The notes under the pieces were generated by a model. It did not search any database. It saw nothing but the letters and a program-made list of their open reading frames with translations, and was not told where the DNA came from. The translations under genes and the position numbers were made by a program. A stretch of DNA of 64,000 nt from JBALVT01 sp036960305 (lineage in GTDB: Bacteria > Pseudomonadota > Gammaproteobacteria > Pseudomonadales > Halieaceae): positions 1-64,000 of the forward strand of contig JBALWA010000003.1 in assembly GCA_036960305.1 (NCBI GenBank). Reading direction: 5' to 3'. Below are positions 34,217 through 43,434 of this stretch, piece by piece (within the stretch, counting starts at the first letter, position 1; each line of letters opens with the position of its first letter).

Positions 34217-35203
34217 ATGAAACTGAAACTCTCTGTCCTGGATCAATCCCTGGCGCGCTCTGCTGACGAGGCGCCCGTGGCCCTACAGGAAACACTGCAA
34301 ATGGCCCAATGGTGCGAGCAACTCGGCTACGAGCGGTTCTGGGTATCGGAACACCATGCGTTCCCCTCGGTCGCCGGCAGCGCGCCGGAGGTGCTACTGG
34401 CAGCACTGGGTGCAGCCACCCAGCGCATTCGCCTGGGCTCGGGCGGCATCATGCTTCCGCACTACAGCCCCTACAAAATTGCCGAAGTCTTCTCATTACT
34501 GGCCAACCTCTACCCGGACCGAATTGATCTCGGTATCGGCAGAGCGCCGGGGGCGGATATGTCAACGGCCGCAGCACTGGCCAACGACGGGAAACCCAAA
34601 TTTGAACGCTTTCCTGAACAGGTCGCGCAGTTGAGCAACTATCTATGGACTGAGGAGACGGCACCGCTGGTCAGCCCAAGACCGCCGACCGATCCCCTAC
34701 CGATATGGATGCTGGGTTCCAGCCCGGACAGCGCCGTACTCGCCGCCCAGAGAGGCCTGCCCTACAATTTGGGGCTGTTCATCAACCCGCAGGCAGATCC
34801 CAGATTAATAGGGCTGTACAAAGAGCGTTTCCAACCCGGCCCCACACAGGAAAAACCCTATGCCATCCTCACGCTCAGTGTGTTTTGCGCGGACTCGGAA
34901 GAACAGGCAAGAGCGCTGCAACTGACCTACGACCTGAATCTGTTTCGATTTTTTACCGGACAATCCGGGGGACGGTCACTGACGCCGCAAGAGGCGCTGC
35001 TGTATCCCATTGGCGCTCAGGAAAAGGCGTTTATCGCCGGTCGGGAGAACAGTCGAGCCGCCGGCACACCCGATCAAGTGCGCCAGAAAATAGTCGATTT
35101 GGCGGCCCTGCATGACGCCGATGAAATCATGGCCGTCACCAACATGTACTATTTTGAGGACCGCAAGCGGTCATTCGAATTACTGCGCGGTATTATCGAT
35201 TAG
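34217..35203 (+). CDS. LLM-class flavin-dependent oxidoreductase (MsnO8-like)
   Basis: 328 residues of the bacterial-luciferase superfamily: LSVLDQSLARSADEAPVALQ, RFWVSEHHAFPSVAGSAPEV (EHH motif), RIRLGSGGIMLPHYSPYKIA and RIDLGIGRAPGADMSTA are the family signatures of the alkanal/alkane monooxygenase-like group. It probably uses reduced FMN; substrate unknown. Together with the preceding gene it forms a two-gene group of flavin/F420 oxidoreductases. No terminator is clear between it and the convergent enoyl-CoA hydratase gene. Confidence 0.86.
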   Translation: MKLKLSVLDQSLARSADEAPVALQETLQMAQWCEQLGYERFWVSEHHAFPSVAGSAPEVLLAALGAATQRIRLGSGGIMLPHYSPYKIAEVFSLLANLYPDRIDLGIGRAPGADMSTAAALANDGKPKFERFPEQVAQLSNYLWTEETAPLVSPRPPTDPLPIWMLGSSPDSAVLAAQRGLPYNLGLFINPQADPRLIGLYKERFQPGPTQEKPYAILTLSVFCADSEEQARALQLTYDLNLFRFFTGQSGGRSLTPQEALLYPIGAQEKAFIAGRENSRAAGTPDQVRQKIVDLAALHDADEIMAVTNMYYFEDRKRSFELLRGIID

Positions 35204-35222
35204 CGGCCGCTTGCGTCGAGTA

Positions 35223-36065
35223 TCAGGCGCCCTTGAAGACGGGTGGCCGACGCTCCATACGCGCGGTAAGCGCTTCAGCAAAATCACCGGAAACGAACAA
35301 CTCTCGCAATAGACGATTCTCCGCATCCAGGGCATCACTGATTGCTTCCACATGGGGCTCGTTCAGCAACTTTTTCATTTCTCGTATGGCACGTCCTGAG
35401 CCCAATGGCGGAATAAGCTGTAGCGCCTTCTCCCGGGCGTATGGCAAGAGTTCCTCGTGTGGTAGCACTGCGTTGGCTAACTGCAATTGCAGCGCCTCCT
35501 GGGCGTTAATTCTGTCGCCGAAGAACATTATCTCCTTGGCTTTTAGCCTGCCCACCAGTCGAGGCAACAAGAATGAGGACGCCAGTTCAGGCGTAATACC
35601 CAGCTTGGCAAAGGGCAACTGCAGCCAGGCGTGCTCAGATAGGTAAATCTGGTCAGCGCCCGCCAGGGTGAGCGTTAACGCACCCCCAATTGCCAGCCCA
35701 TTAACGGCGGCAATTATCGGTTTGTAACACTGGTAAATTTTTAGTGTAGTCTGTTTTTGTGCTACGTCCGATTGATCGAGCTGCTGGACCACTTCATCGG
35801 CTACGCCCTCGTAGGCATCGGGATTGAAGTAGCCACCGCTGCTGTAGGCTTCCTTCGCAGGGTCGTCCGAGTTCGTGTCTTTAGCGCCCGTGAGAATCAT
35901 GACGTGGGCGGCATCATCCTGCTCGAAACAATCGATTGCTTGACGGATTTCAAAGAAGGTATAGAGGCTCAACGCATTCTTACGCTTGGGCGTATTGAAT
36001 GTCAGGGTAACAACACCGCTGTCATCCTTTTCATAGCTGATATCTCGAAATTCACCCGGTATCAT
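35223..36065 (-). CDS. enoyl-CoA hydratase/isomerase family protein
   Basis: 280 residues of the crotonase fold: GVVTLTFNTPKRKNALSLY, the oxyanion-hole segments ILTGAKDTNSDD...SSGGYFNPD and KPIIAAVNGLAIGGALTL, then LPFAKLGITPELASSFLLPR. Hydratase Glu residues are not clearly both present (the second region reads LGITPELAS), so it could be an isomerase or hydratase. The ATG at 36065 overlaps the SDR stop (ATGA), indicating translational coupling in a two-gene fatty- or aromatic-acid unit. Confidence 0.85.
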   Translation of the reverse strand: MIPGEFRDISYEKDDSGVVTLTFNTPKRKNALSLYTFFEIRQAIDCFEQDDAAHVMILTGAKDTNSDDPAKEAYSSGGYFNPDAYEGVADEVVQQLDQSDVAQKQTTLKIYQCYKPIIAAVNGLAIGGALTLTLAGADQIYLSEHAWLQLPFAKLGITPELASSFLLPRLVGRLKAKEIMFFGDRINAQEALQLQLANAVLPHEELLPYAREKALQLIPPLGSGRAIREMKKLLNEPHVEAISDALDAENRLLRELFVSGDFAEALTARMERRPPVFKGA

Positions 36066-36826
36066 AGTGTGAGCCCCCCATCGACCACAATGCACTCACC
36101 GGTGGTGTAACTGGCAGCATCAGACACCAGATAGAGTACCGTGCCAGCCATTTCCTGCGGCTCCGCATGACGCTTCATGGGAATTGTCGCCATGGCCGCC
36201 TCGTAGATCTCATCGTTGGAAAATAGCGCCCCGGCAAATTTGGTTTTTGTCAGACCGGGCAACAGCGCATTCACCCGGATCCCATGGTGGGCCACCTCTT
36301 TGGCGAAGGCCTTGGTCATATTCACCACGGCCGCTTTGGAGATAGAGTAAATCCCCTGGGCTGGCCCAGGATGCAGGGCACTGACAGACGCGGTATTTAC
36401 GATGGCACCGCCACCGTTTTCACGCATCAGTCGACCGCCTTCCACCGACATGAAGAAGTAGCCACGCACGTTGACATCAATGGTTTTGGTGTAGGCCGCC
36501 AGGTCGGTATCCAGGATGTCACCAAAGTAGGGGTTGGTCGCTGCATTATTGACAAGAATATCGAGTTTTCCGTGTACTTCCCTGATGTGACGGAAGGTAT
36601 TGCTGATATCTTCCATACTGCCCACATGGCAGGCGATCGCTTCCGCGCTGCCGCCGCTCGCATTAATCGCATCTGCAACTGTCTGGCAACCGTCCAGTTT
36701 ACGGCTGGATACGATAACGTGGGCACCCTGCTCGGCCAGTAGCTTGGCTATTTCCTCGCCAATTCCCCGGCTCGCGCCGGTGACCAATGCAATTTTTCCG
36801 CTGAGATCGAACAGATTCGTGGGCAT
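36062..36826 (-). CDS. SDR-family oxidoreductase
   Basis: 254 residues, classical short-chain dehydrogenase: cofactor loop GASRGIGEEIAKLLAEQG (NADP or NAD), LVNNAATNPYFGDI, catalytic Ser region NTASVSALHPGPAQGIYSIS with Tyr-x3-Lys YSISKAA, and a C-terminal CIVVDGGLTL. It would oxidise or reduce a hydroxy or keto group, perhaps a 3-hydroxyacyl-CoA given the partner crotonase. Probably controlled by the TetR-family gene 136 bases upstream on the same strand. Confidence 0.9.
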   Translation of the reverse strand: MPTNLFDLSGKIALVTGASRGIGEEIAKLLAEQGAHVIVSSRKLDGCQTVADAINASGGSAEAIACHVGSMEDISNTFRHIREVHGKLDILVNNAATNPYFGDILDTDLAAYTKTIDVNVRGYFFMSVEGGRLMRENGGGAIVNTASVSALHPGPAQGIYSISKAAVVNMTKAFAKEVAHHGIRVNALLPGLTKTKFAGALFSNDEIYEAAMATIPMKRHAEPQEMAGTVLYLVSDAASYTTGECIVVDGGLTL

Positions 36827-36853
36827 TACTGTGTACTCCAGGACGTTGACTGA

Positions 36854-36906
36854 ATTGTGTGATTGTGGCTATTAGTGACACTAGATGTGCCATATTATCA
36901 CACAAA
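36854..36906. promoter_or_regulatory. operator-like palindromes before the SDR operon
   Basis: TAGTGACACTA (36873-36883) is a perfect 11-bp palindrome flanked by a wider pair, ATTGTGTGAT (36854-36863) and ATCACACAAA (36897-36906), matching 9 of 10. Position between the TetR and SDR genes suits a TetR-type binding site. Confidence 0.45.
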
Positions 36907-36962
36907 GAAACACCGAAGCGCCAGCCCGCACTGTGCTCACATCGATGGGTTACTCTGGGGAA

Positions 36963-37553
36963 TTATAACTCGGTAACGAATTGGCTGAGAGTGTCGACAA
37001 CAATCTCGATAGCGTGCTTTTTGCTCAAACCCTGGTGCTCACGCAACCGGTTCCACATCTCAAAAGACGCCACCGCATCGATCGCCTCACGATGAGGTCG
37101 CGACAGGGACTCCAGTTCAGGAAGCCAGTCATTCAGATCCTTGCGCAACCCCCGCTGATAGTGCGCATAGTTCTTTCGCAGCACCTCATAACGCCAACTC
37201 TGGGCGGCAGTGGACAGGATAATATTTCGTTGATTTTCATAGCCGTTACTGCGGCGCTCCACTGCATGCAGAATGCGCTCCTCCAGGGTACCGTCACGGT
37301 CGCCACCAATAAACAGCGCCTCAGTGGATTCCCGAATTTGTTCATTCACAGTGGAGAACAGACTTTCCATATCGGCAAAATGACGAAAAAACGAGCGAAT
37401 GCCAACACCTGCGCGTTCCGATACCAACTGTGCCGTCGGCACGAGAATACCCTCGGATATCAAAGCCAGCGAGGCGTCCAGAATAGCTTGTCGACTGCGT
37501 TCACTGCGCAGACGGCGCCCATCGGGAGGAATCTCTGTTTCTTTGCTTGCCAT
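36963..37553 (-). CDS. TetR-family transcriptional regulator
   Basis: 196 residues. Helix-turn-helix at about 25-65: RQAILDASLALISEGILVPT, then QLVSERAGVGIRSFFRHFAD. The C-terminal ligand domain is helical and unassigned. The ATG at 37553 is preferred over a GTG three codons upstream. It probably regulates the SDR-crotonase operon next to it, perhaps through the palindrome at 36873. Confidence 0.86.
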   Translation of the reverse strand: MASKETEIPPDGRRLRSERSRQAILDASLALISEGILVPTAQLVSERAGVGIRSFFRHFADMESLFSTVNEQIRESTEALFIGGDRDGTLEERILHAVERRSNGYENQRNIILSTAAQSWRYEVLRKNYAHYQRGLRKDLNDWLPELESLSRPHREAIDAVASFEMWNRLREHQGLSKKHAIEIVVDTLSQFVTEL

Positions 37554-37732
37554 ATTTTTCACTATTATTGAAGGAAGTCAGCACGCGTGCGCACGCAGCA
37601 ATATTAGCATATCGGCCTATACAGAAGAATACGGAGAGAAACCCGCCTGGTGATATTGGTACGAAAAATCGCACCGAGGAGATATGGCTCCCTACTCGAT
37701 ACCGGGAGCCAGAGACAATAAAGGCCTATCCC

Positions 37733-38398
37733 TCAAGCCGTTCGTAACTTGAGAAAAGGGTTCAGCCAACGAAACTTCCAGTTGGTGAACTTCAATGGCG
37801 CATCCAATACCGCGACACATATACAGTCCTCAGACTGGAATGCGGTAGGTGAATGGACTTCTCCTGCGCGCCTAAAGAGGAAGTCGCCTTTATGGTAGCT
37901 ACCATCTGCGTCAGAGAACCCGCCCTCAAGGATCAGCGTCATTTCGTTACCGCGATGCCCGTGCTCGGGAATACGGCCGCCCGCCTTGATGTGATAAAGC
38001 GCAAGCTCGTGGTCCGGATCTCCCGTCATCAGATAGCTGATTCTCAAGGCTTTGCCAATGGACTTCCAGCTTAGATCACTGAAGTCGCCGCCCATTAACC
38101 GCTGCAACAGCGCCGGTGTAGATTGCTTATCACGCACATTCGCAGCGGCATACTTAAGAGGGGGCTCCTCATCCAACCTTGCCAGTACCGCGTCCAGCTG
38201 GGCGTCACCAACCGGCACGGGATCCAACTCCTCGAACAATGTTGCGCCGAGATCGGACAACTGTCCGGCCAAGCGCTGGCAATGGTCACAGGAACCGGTA
38301 TGCAGCGATACGCAGGCAGATTGTGCCAATGGAAGGGTACCGGAAACGAATTCCGTCATAAGGTCGAGATCTGGGTGAAATTTAGTCATAGTTTTCAT
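37733..38398 (-). CDS. ChrR-type zinc anti-sigma factor with cupin domain
   Basis: 221 residues. The N-terminal zinc anti-sigma module has His8, His33, Cys37 and Cys40 (SLHTGSCDHC), the same spacing as the ZAS domain of Rhodobacter ChrR. The C-terminal cupin contains GGRIPEHGHRGNEMTLILEG and GEVHSPTAF metal-binding residues. In ChrR, singlet oxygen triggers release of RpoE. Its start overlaps the sigma stop (ATGA), the standard operon of sigma with its anti-sigma. Confidence 0.92.
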   Translation of the reverse strand: MKTMTKFHPDLDLMTEFVSGTLPLAQSACVSLHTGSCDHCQRLAGQLSDLGATLFEELDPVPVGDAQLDAVLARLDEEPPLKYAAANVRDKQSTPALLQRLMGGDFSDLSWKSIGKALRISYLMTGDPDHELALYHIKAGGRIPEHGHRGNEMTLILEGGFSDADGSYHKGDFLFRRAGEVHSPTAFQSEDCICVAVLDAPLKFTNWKFRWLNPFLKLRTA

Positions 38399-39015
38399 CT
38401 TTCTACTTGAATCTGTAATTTTTGAATTGCCAGGCGAACGCGTGACTTCACCGTGCCTAGAGGAAGGTCCAATTCACCCGCAACTTCCGAGTGCGTTTTG
38501 CCTTCCATATAGACTTTAGCCAATATCTGAGCCTGATCTGCAGGCAATTCCTTCATTAGTGCGCGGATATTTTCTTTGCTTCGTCCTTTATGCAGTACCA
38601 CAAACGCTTCATCGGTGGCCTGCTCGCTACCAAGATCCTCGGCAGACAACGCGGTATCGAACTTGTTCAAGCGCCTGTGCATGTCGGTCCGGCAGTTTCG
38701 TGCGATGGTATAAACCCAGGTGCTGGCAGCTGCCTTGTCGGGGTTGAATGCGCCTGCCTTCTGCCAAACCTTTAACATCACTTCCTGTACTAGCTCATCG
38801 GCATGGTTAGCAGAGAACGTTGACCCAGAAAGCGCGAAAGCTTTCATCAAGGGGGCGAAGTGCCTGAATAAACGGGTGAACGCTGCCCTGTCCTCGTTTT
38901 TCGCGATGAGCGTGAGGCACTCGCTCCACTCGTCAGTGCGTCTACCACCCTCACTGGAGCTTCCTGAACCCTCGTTACCCGGATTGTCTGCCACTAGAAA
39001 CATTCTCTTTTCCAT
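38395..39015 (-). CDS. ECF RNA polymerase sigma factor (RpoE/ECF11 type)
   Basis: 206 residues. Region 2 (about 45-110): FTRLFRHFAPLMKAFALSGS, DELVQEVMLKVWQKAGAFNP, and TWVYTIARNCRTDMHRRLNK; region 4 (about 155-200): ADQAQILAKVYMEGKTHSEV, LPLGTVKSRVRLAIQKL. Partner ChrR-like anti-sigma identifies it as the singlet-oxygen/lipid-peroxide group. It has its own TGATCC-type promoter upstream, implying autoregulation, and a matching site before the divergent Cfa operon. Confidence 0.93.
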   Translation of the reverse strand: MEKRMFLVADNPGNEGSGSSSEGGRRTDEWSECLTLIAKNEDRAAFTRLFRHFAPLMKAFALSGSTFSANHADELVQEVMLKVWQKAGAFNPDKAAASTWVYTIARNCRTDMHRRLNKFDTALSAEDLGSEQATDEAFVVLHKGRSKENIRALMKELPADQAQILAKVYMEGKTHSEVAGELDLPLGTVKSRVRLAIQKLQIQVER

Positions 39016-39027
39016 AAATGTTTAGTA

Positions 39028-39056
39028 AGTATACGCGCTGACTCTGCTTTGGATCA
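39028..39056 (-). promoter_or_regulatory. ECF11-type promoter of the sigma gene
   Basis: Minus strand TGATCC (39056-39051), 17 bases, TATACT (39033-39028), agreeing with RpoE-ChrR regulated promoters (TGATCC ... TAAnnT-like). The -10 box is only 12 bases from the annotated start codon (39015), so the leader would be very short or a later ATG used. Confidence 0.6.
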
Positions 39057-39113
39057 CTCTGTGTGACATTTTCTTCCATTTTGGGTCACTCTCGGTCCCA
39101 TTTTCGTCTATGT

Positions 39114-39142
39114 AATGTACGCAGACCGAGAAAAACGGATCA
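39114..39142 (-). promoter_or_regulatory. second TGATCC-type minus-strand promoter
   Basis: Minus strand TGATCC (39142-39137), 17 bases, TACATT (39119-39114), the same box and spacing as the site at 39028. It would give a longer leader for the sigma gene. Confidence 0.42.
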
Positions 39143-39166
39143 CTCGCCGGCTTTTTGTTACTCTGA

Positions 39167-39196
39167 TGATCCAAAACCCCACACTCGACGTAAAAT
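39167..39196 (+). promoter_or_regulatory. ECF11-type promoter of the Cfa operon
   Basis: TGATCC (39167-39172), 18 bases, TAAAAT (39191-39196), 62 bases upstream of the FAD-oxidase start. It points away from the sigma gene and predicts control of the operon by RpoE. Confidence 0.62.
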
Positions 39197-39257
39197 GGGC
39201 TATACAACCTTATCCGGCCATCTATTGAGTCGGGAGACGATATAGGACCAACAAAAT

Positions 39258-40520
39258 ATGAAAATCGCGGTTATTGGCTCAGGAATTTCAGGTCTATCCT
39301 GTGCGCATTACATGAGTCCGCAGCACGAGGTCTCAGTTTTCGAGGCAAACACCAAAATCGGGGGCCATACAGCGACTATGGATGTCCAGCTAGGCACCCG
39401 GCGCTATGCCATCGATACAGGCTTTATCGTGTTTAACGACTGGACCTACCCCAACTTCATAGCCCTTATGGATGAATTGGGCGTGCCAAGCAAAGAAACT
39501 GCTATGGGATTCAGTGTAAGCGACCCCGAATCCGGGCTGGAATACTCAGGCACCAACCTGGATACGATGTTCGCTCAGCGCAAAAACCTGTTGTCCTGGT
39601 CTTTCATAAGCATGATCAGGGACATCTTGCGCTTCAACCGGGAGTCACAGGCCGATCTCGAGTCACGCTCTATTAGAGAAACTGAGACACTGGGCGAATA
39701 CCTGAAAAGAAATGGCTATGGGGAAAAGTTCACTGATCAGTATCTGGCAGCCATGGGCTCCGCCATCTGGTCCGCCGACTGCACTACGATACTGGACTTT
39801 CCCGTCAAATTTTTCCTGCGCTTTTTCAAAAATCATGGCCTGTTATCTGTCAGCGATCGCCCCCAATGGCGAGTCATTGAAGGGGGTTCCCGTGAATACC
39901 TGAGGCCCTTGTGTGCACGATTTTCGGAACGCATTTACACCGGAAACGCCGTACAGCAGGTAAGACGAAAACCCGGACAGGGGGTAACCTTGTGCATGGC
40001 AGATGGGCAGCAACTCAACTTTGACCAAGTGGTCTTCGCCTGTCACTCAGACCAGGCACTGGCATTACTTGAACAGCCCACGGATGGAGAAAAAAGTATT
40101 CTAGGCGCAATTCCCTATCAGATGAACGACGTGGTGCTGCATACCGATACCCGTCTTCTACCACGGAACAGGAAAACCTGGTCCAGTTGGAACTATATGC
40201 TAGGCCAGTCTTCCAGCATGGCGGTAGTGACTTACAACATGAATATGCTGCAAGGCATCGACGCACCTGAGACCTTTTGTGTAACACTCAACAACACTCA
40301 GGCGATCAACCCAAATAAAATACTGGGCCAGTTCCAGTATGACCACCCGGTCTTTTCTCTGGAAGGCATGGCTGCGCAGCAGCGGTGGCATGAAATCAAT
40401 GGCGTGGACGATACCTGGTACTGCGGTGCTTACTGGCACAATGGCTTCCACGAAGACGGTGTGGTGAGCGCTTTACGTGTGGCAAACGCTATCGGTGAAC
40501 GCAAAAGGGTCGCTGCGTGA
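39258..40520 (+). CDS. FAD-dependent amine-oxidase-like protein
   Basis: 420 residues. AVIGSGISGLSCAHYM is the FAD GxGxxG fold and VFEANTKIGGHTATMDVQLG the second dinucleotide segment; the C-terminal AYWHNGFHEDGVVSALRVAN is the FAD C-terminal motif. Homologous genes sit beside DUF1365 and cyclopropane synthase genes under RpoE-ChrR control in Rhodobacter-type bacteria, where that operon is linked to furan fatty acid formation. It overlaps the DUF1365 start by 4 bases. Exact substrate unknown. Confidence 0.85.
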   Translation: MKIAVIGSGISGLSCAHYMSPQHEVSVFEANTKIGGHTATMDVQLGTRRYAIDTGFIVFNDWTYPNFIALMDELGVPSKETAMGFSVSDPESGLEYSGTNLDTMFAQRKNLLSWSFISMIRDILRFNRESQADLESRSIRETETLGEYLKRNGYGEKFTDQYLAAMGSAIWSADCTTILDFPVKFFLRFFKNHGLLSVSDRPQWRVIEGGSREYLRPLCARFSERIYTGNAVQQVRRKPGQGVTLCMADGQQLNFDQVVFACHSDQALALLEQPTDGEKSILGAIPYQMNDVVLHTDTRLLPRNRKTWSSWNYMLGQSSSMAVVTYNMNMLQGIDAPETFCVTLNNTQAINPNKILGQFQYDHPVFSLEGMAAQQRWHEINGVDDTWYCGAYWHNGFHEDGVVSALRVANAIGERKRVAA

Positions 40521-41281
40521 AGTCTCGCCTATACGAAGGTATCCTACGGCATCGTCGCGTGTCCCCTCGTAACCATGCGTTTCAGTACCGGGTATTTATG
40601 CCCTACCTCTGCCTGGACGAACTGCCAGAACTGTTTGCTGACAAATCCTTCTGGTCAGCGACCGGCAGAGCACTGGGAGAATTCCGGCGCAGCGACTTTT
40701 TGGGCGACCCGGCGCTACCGCTGTCTAGTGAGGTTAGAAGACGTATTCATGAGGAGACAGGTGAGGCCCATAGTGGCCCCATCTACTTGCTGGCCAACCT
40801 GCGCTACTTTGGCCATATTATAAACCCTATCGCCTGTTACTACTGCTACAGCGAGGATGAGAGTCGACTTGAGTATATCGTTGCTGAAGTCAATAACACG
40901 CCCTGGGACGAACGTCACAGCTATGTACTCCCTGGGCCAACGACGGGAAAGTGGTTAAAAACCGATTTTGACAAGGCCTTCCATGTTTCGCCTTTTAATC
41001 CCATGTCTATGTGTTATCACTGGCGCAGTAATACCCCAGACAGGCGGCTGGTTCTTCACATGGAAAACAGTAGCGAGGGTGAGAAAGTCTTCGATGCAAC
41101 CCTGTCATTGTCGGCGCAGCCACTGACCGCCTCCAACCTCAATAAATACCTCTTCAGATACCCCTTGATGACGGTCAAAGTAGTCTTTGCTATCTACTGG
41201 CAGGCGCTACGTTTGTACCTTAAAGGCGTACCGATACATACACACCCAAATAACCAAACGCTAGGAGCTAGCAATGAGTGA
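40517..41281 (+). CDS. DUF1365-family protein
   Basis: 254 residues: RLYEGILRHRRVSPRNHAFQ, LANLRYFGHIINPIACYYCY, and FHVSPFNPMSMCYHWRS are the DUF1365 core motifs. The family almost always lies between a FAD amine oxidase and a cyclopropane-fatty-acid synthase, as here, and is expected to help modify membrane lipids. Function unproven. Start overlaps the oxidase stop; it overlaps the Cfa start by 8 bases. Confidence 0.9.
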   Translation: MKSRLYEGILRHRRVSPRNHAFQYRVFMPYLCLDELPELFADKSFWSATGRALGEFRRSDFLGDPALPLSSEVRRRIHEETGEAHSGPIYLLANLRYFGHIINPIACYYCYSEDESRLEYIVAEVNNTPWDERHSYVLPGPTTGKWLKTDFDKAFHVSPFNPMSMCYHWRSNTPDRRLVLHMENSSEGEKVFDATLSLSAQPLTASNLNKYLFRYPLMTVKVVFAIYWQALRLYLKGVPIHTHPNNQTLGASNE

Positions 41282-42539
41282 ACTAACCGTTGGCAGCGTT
41301 CGATTGCCGCAAAGTCGAACGGCCCGCATGGGAGAGAAAATTGCACGCGAGGCCCTGCTCAAGGTGTTTGGCAAGCTCGAAATAGGCACTTTGACACTGC
41401 ACGAAGGCCAGGACACTTTCCACTTTGGTACCCCGGGTGTTCCGGGTGAACCCCAGGCTGAAGTGCATATTCACAATCCAGGTTTTTATGGGCAAATGCT
41501 TACCGGCGGATCTATCGCATCAGGTGAGGCATACATTCAGGGCCAGTGGTCATCGCCCGCTCCCGTTGACGTTATCCGTCTGTTCAGTGCCAACCTGCCG
41601 GTAATTGAACGCCTGGATGATCAGCAGTCCTGGGCAATGAAGTTGGCCCTGAATGTTGCCCACCGACTCAATAAAAATACCCATGACAGGTCTAAGGAAA
41701 ATATTGCTGCCCACTACGACCTTGGAAATGAATTTTTTCAATTGTTCCTGGACCCCACCATGATGTACTCGTCCGCCATATTTGATAGCCCATCCATGTC
41801 GCTTGAGGCGGCCTCGGAGGGAAAACTGGACGAGATCTGCCGGCAACTGGAATTAAAGCCAGAAGATCATCTGCTTGAGATAGGCACAGGATGGGGAGGA
41901 ATGGCGATTCATGCGGCCAAGCATTATGGCTGTCACGTGACAACAACGACTATTTCTCGAGAGCAATATACTTATGCCTGTGCAAGAGTCGAGGCAGAAG
42001 GCCTGACAGATCAAATCACCCTACTTTGTGAGGACTATCGTGCGCTCACCGGCACCTACGACAAGCTCGTCTCTATAGAGATGATAGAAGCTGTTGGACA
42101 CGAATTCTACAAAAACTACTTCGAATGCTGCACCAAACTCTTGGCGCGAGACGGCAAGATGGTCATTCAGGCAATTACCGTTACCGACCAACGATACCAA
42201 CTGGCCCGCGACTCAGTGGATTACATCAAGCGCTATATTTTTCCCGGAGGGTGCCTGCCATCCATTGCAGTAATCGCTGACCATGTCGCGAAAGATACCG
42301 ACCTGCAGATTGTTCACCTGAGAGATATTACCGAAGACTATGCTGTAACACTGGCGCAATGGCGCGAGCGCTTCATGGCAAAAATCAATGAAGTGAAAGC
42401 GATGGGCTTTGATGAGGAATTTATTCGCATGTGGGAATACTACCTTTGTTACTGCGAAGGCGGCTTCCGGGAACGCATTATTGGTACGGTGCAACTGGCC
42501 TTTGCCAAACCGGGGTATCGATTCTCAACAAGTCAATAA
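41274..42539 (+). CDS. cyclopropane-fatty-acyl-phospholipid synthase family protein
   Basis: 421 residues. The catalytic domain has HYDLGNEFFQLFLDPTMMYS, the SAM-binding EIGTGWGG, YDKLVSIEMIEAVGHEFYKN and a final SYIKRYIF-like DYIKRYIFPGGCLPSIAVI. It methylates unsaturated acyl chains of membrane lipids with SAM. In RpoE-ChrR regulons the Cfa-like protein protects against singlet oxygen and can feed furan fatty acid synthesis. An N-terminal extension of about 110 residues is usual for this Cfa group. Confidence 0.9.
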   Translation: MSELTVGSVRLPQSRTARMGEKIAREALLKVFGKLEIGTLTLHEGQDTFHFGTPGVPGEPQAEVHIHNPGFYGQMLTGGSIASGEAYIQGQWSSPAPVDVIRLFSANLPVIERLDDQQSWAMKLALNVAHRLNKNTHDRSKENIAAHYDLGNEFFQLFLDPTMMYSSAIFDSPSMSLEAASEGKLDEICRQLELKPEDHLLEIGTGWGGMAIHAAKHYGCHVTTTTISREQYTYACARVEAEGLTDQITLLCEDYRALTGTYDKLVSIEMIEAVGHEFYKNYFECCTKLLARDGKMVIQAITVTDQRYQLARDSVDYIKRYIFPGGCLPSIAVIADHVAKDTDLQIVHLRDITEDYAVTLAQWRERFMAKINEVKAMGFDEEFIRMWEYYLCYCEGGFRERIIGTVQLAFAKPGYRFSTSQ

Positions 42540-42604
42540 TGGATCTGAACAGTCCGTTCACGCGTATTATATATTCAGACGCTTAAAAATGGAGAAGTAC
42601 TGTT

Positions 42605-43285
42605 ATGGAATCAGCCTTGATGGAAACCGTTATCTCACCGCCGCTAGCCATTTCAGAAGACGCACAACGGGTTAGAGATGCGCTGATAGAAGCGGAGTTG
42701 GAAACACCATTAGTATACAACGGCCTGAATCGCGATCAAAAATATGAACGAATTCGAGCGTCATTTACAGATATAGCCCATACACTGGGCCTAGATCTGG
42801 CCGATGATAGCCTGCGGGAAACACCCCAGCGTATCGCTAGAATGTATGTCGATGAAATATTTTCGGGGCTTGACTACGCTCAGTTTCCGAAAGCCACCGC
42901 TATAGATAATAAAATGGGCGTCGACGAAATGGTCAAGGTGAGTGACATTTCGGTGATCAGTACCTGTGAACACCATTTCATTACGATCGATGGTGAAGCG
43001 ACTGTTGCTTACATACCGGCTGGCAAAATTATCGGCCTGTCAAAAATCAATCGTATAGTCCGGTTCTTTGCCCAGCGCCCCCAGGTACAGGAGCGTCTTA
43101 CCCAGCAGGTGCTGGTAGCACTGCAGACGCTGCTAGGGACTGATAACGTGGCTGTGAGTATTAGCGCCGCGCACTATTGCGTGAAAGCCAGAGGGGTAAT
43201 GGACGCCAACTCAACGACGCAAACTACTGCTATGGGTGGCGAATTCAAGTCAAACACCGGAACCCGAGCAGAATTTCTCTCTTAG
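42605..43285 (+). CDS. folE: GTP cyclohydrolase I
   Basis: 226 residues with the FolE signatures: TPQRIARMYVDEIFSGLDY, STCEHHFITIDGEATVAYIP with the zinc-binding Cys/His pair, GLSKINRIVRFFAQRPQVQE and VSISAAHYCVKARGVMD. It converts GTP to 7,8-dihydroneopterin triphosphate, first step to folate/pterins. A pterin enzyme inside a light-stress ECF operon may supply the antenna cofactor of a photolyase, though no photolyase is in the window. Start at 42605 is preceded by aaaaatggagaagtactgtt. Confidence 0.9.
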   Translation: MESALMETVISPPLAISEDAQRVRDALIEAELETPLVYNGLNRDQKYERIRASFTDIAHTLGLDLADDSLRETPQRIARMYVDEIFSGLDYAQFPKATAIDNKMGVDEMVKVSDISVISTCEHHFITIDGEATVAYIPAGKIIGLSKINRIVRFFAQRPQVQERLTQQVLVALQTLLGTDNVAVSISAAHYCVKARGVMDANSTTQTTAMGGEFKSNTGTRAEFLS

Positions 43286-43434
43286 ACCCCTGACGGCAGG
43301 CTTGCTTATGCCTGATTCACATACGATAGCGATCGGGCAATGAATCAGAGATACCTCAGGATAATACACCACGATGTGAACTGGACCGCCACTGCTTGCG
43401 TACCTAGATCACCTTAGACACCAAAGAGCACTTT

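Noticed and set aside
43286..43434. CAGGC/GCCTG hairpin after folE
   Set aside because: No T run; operon likely continues into the SRPBCC-SDR gene.
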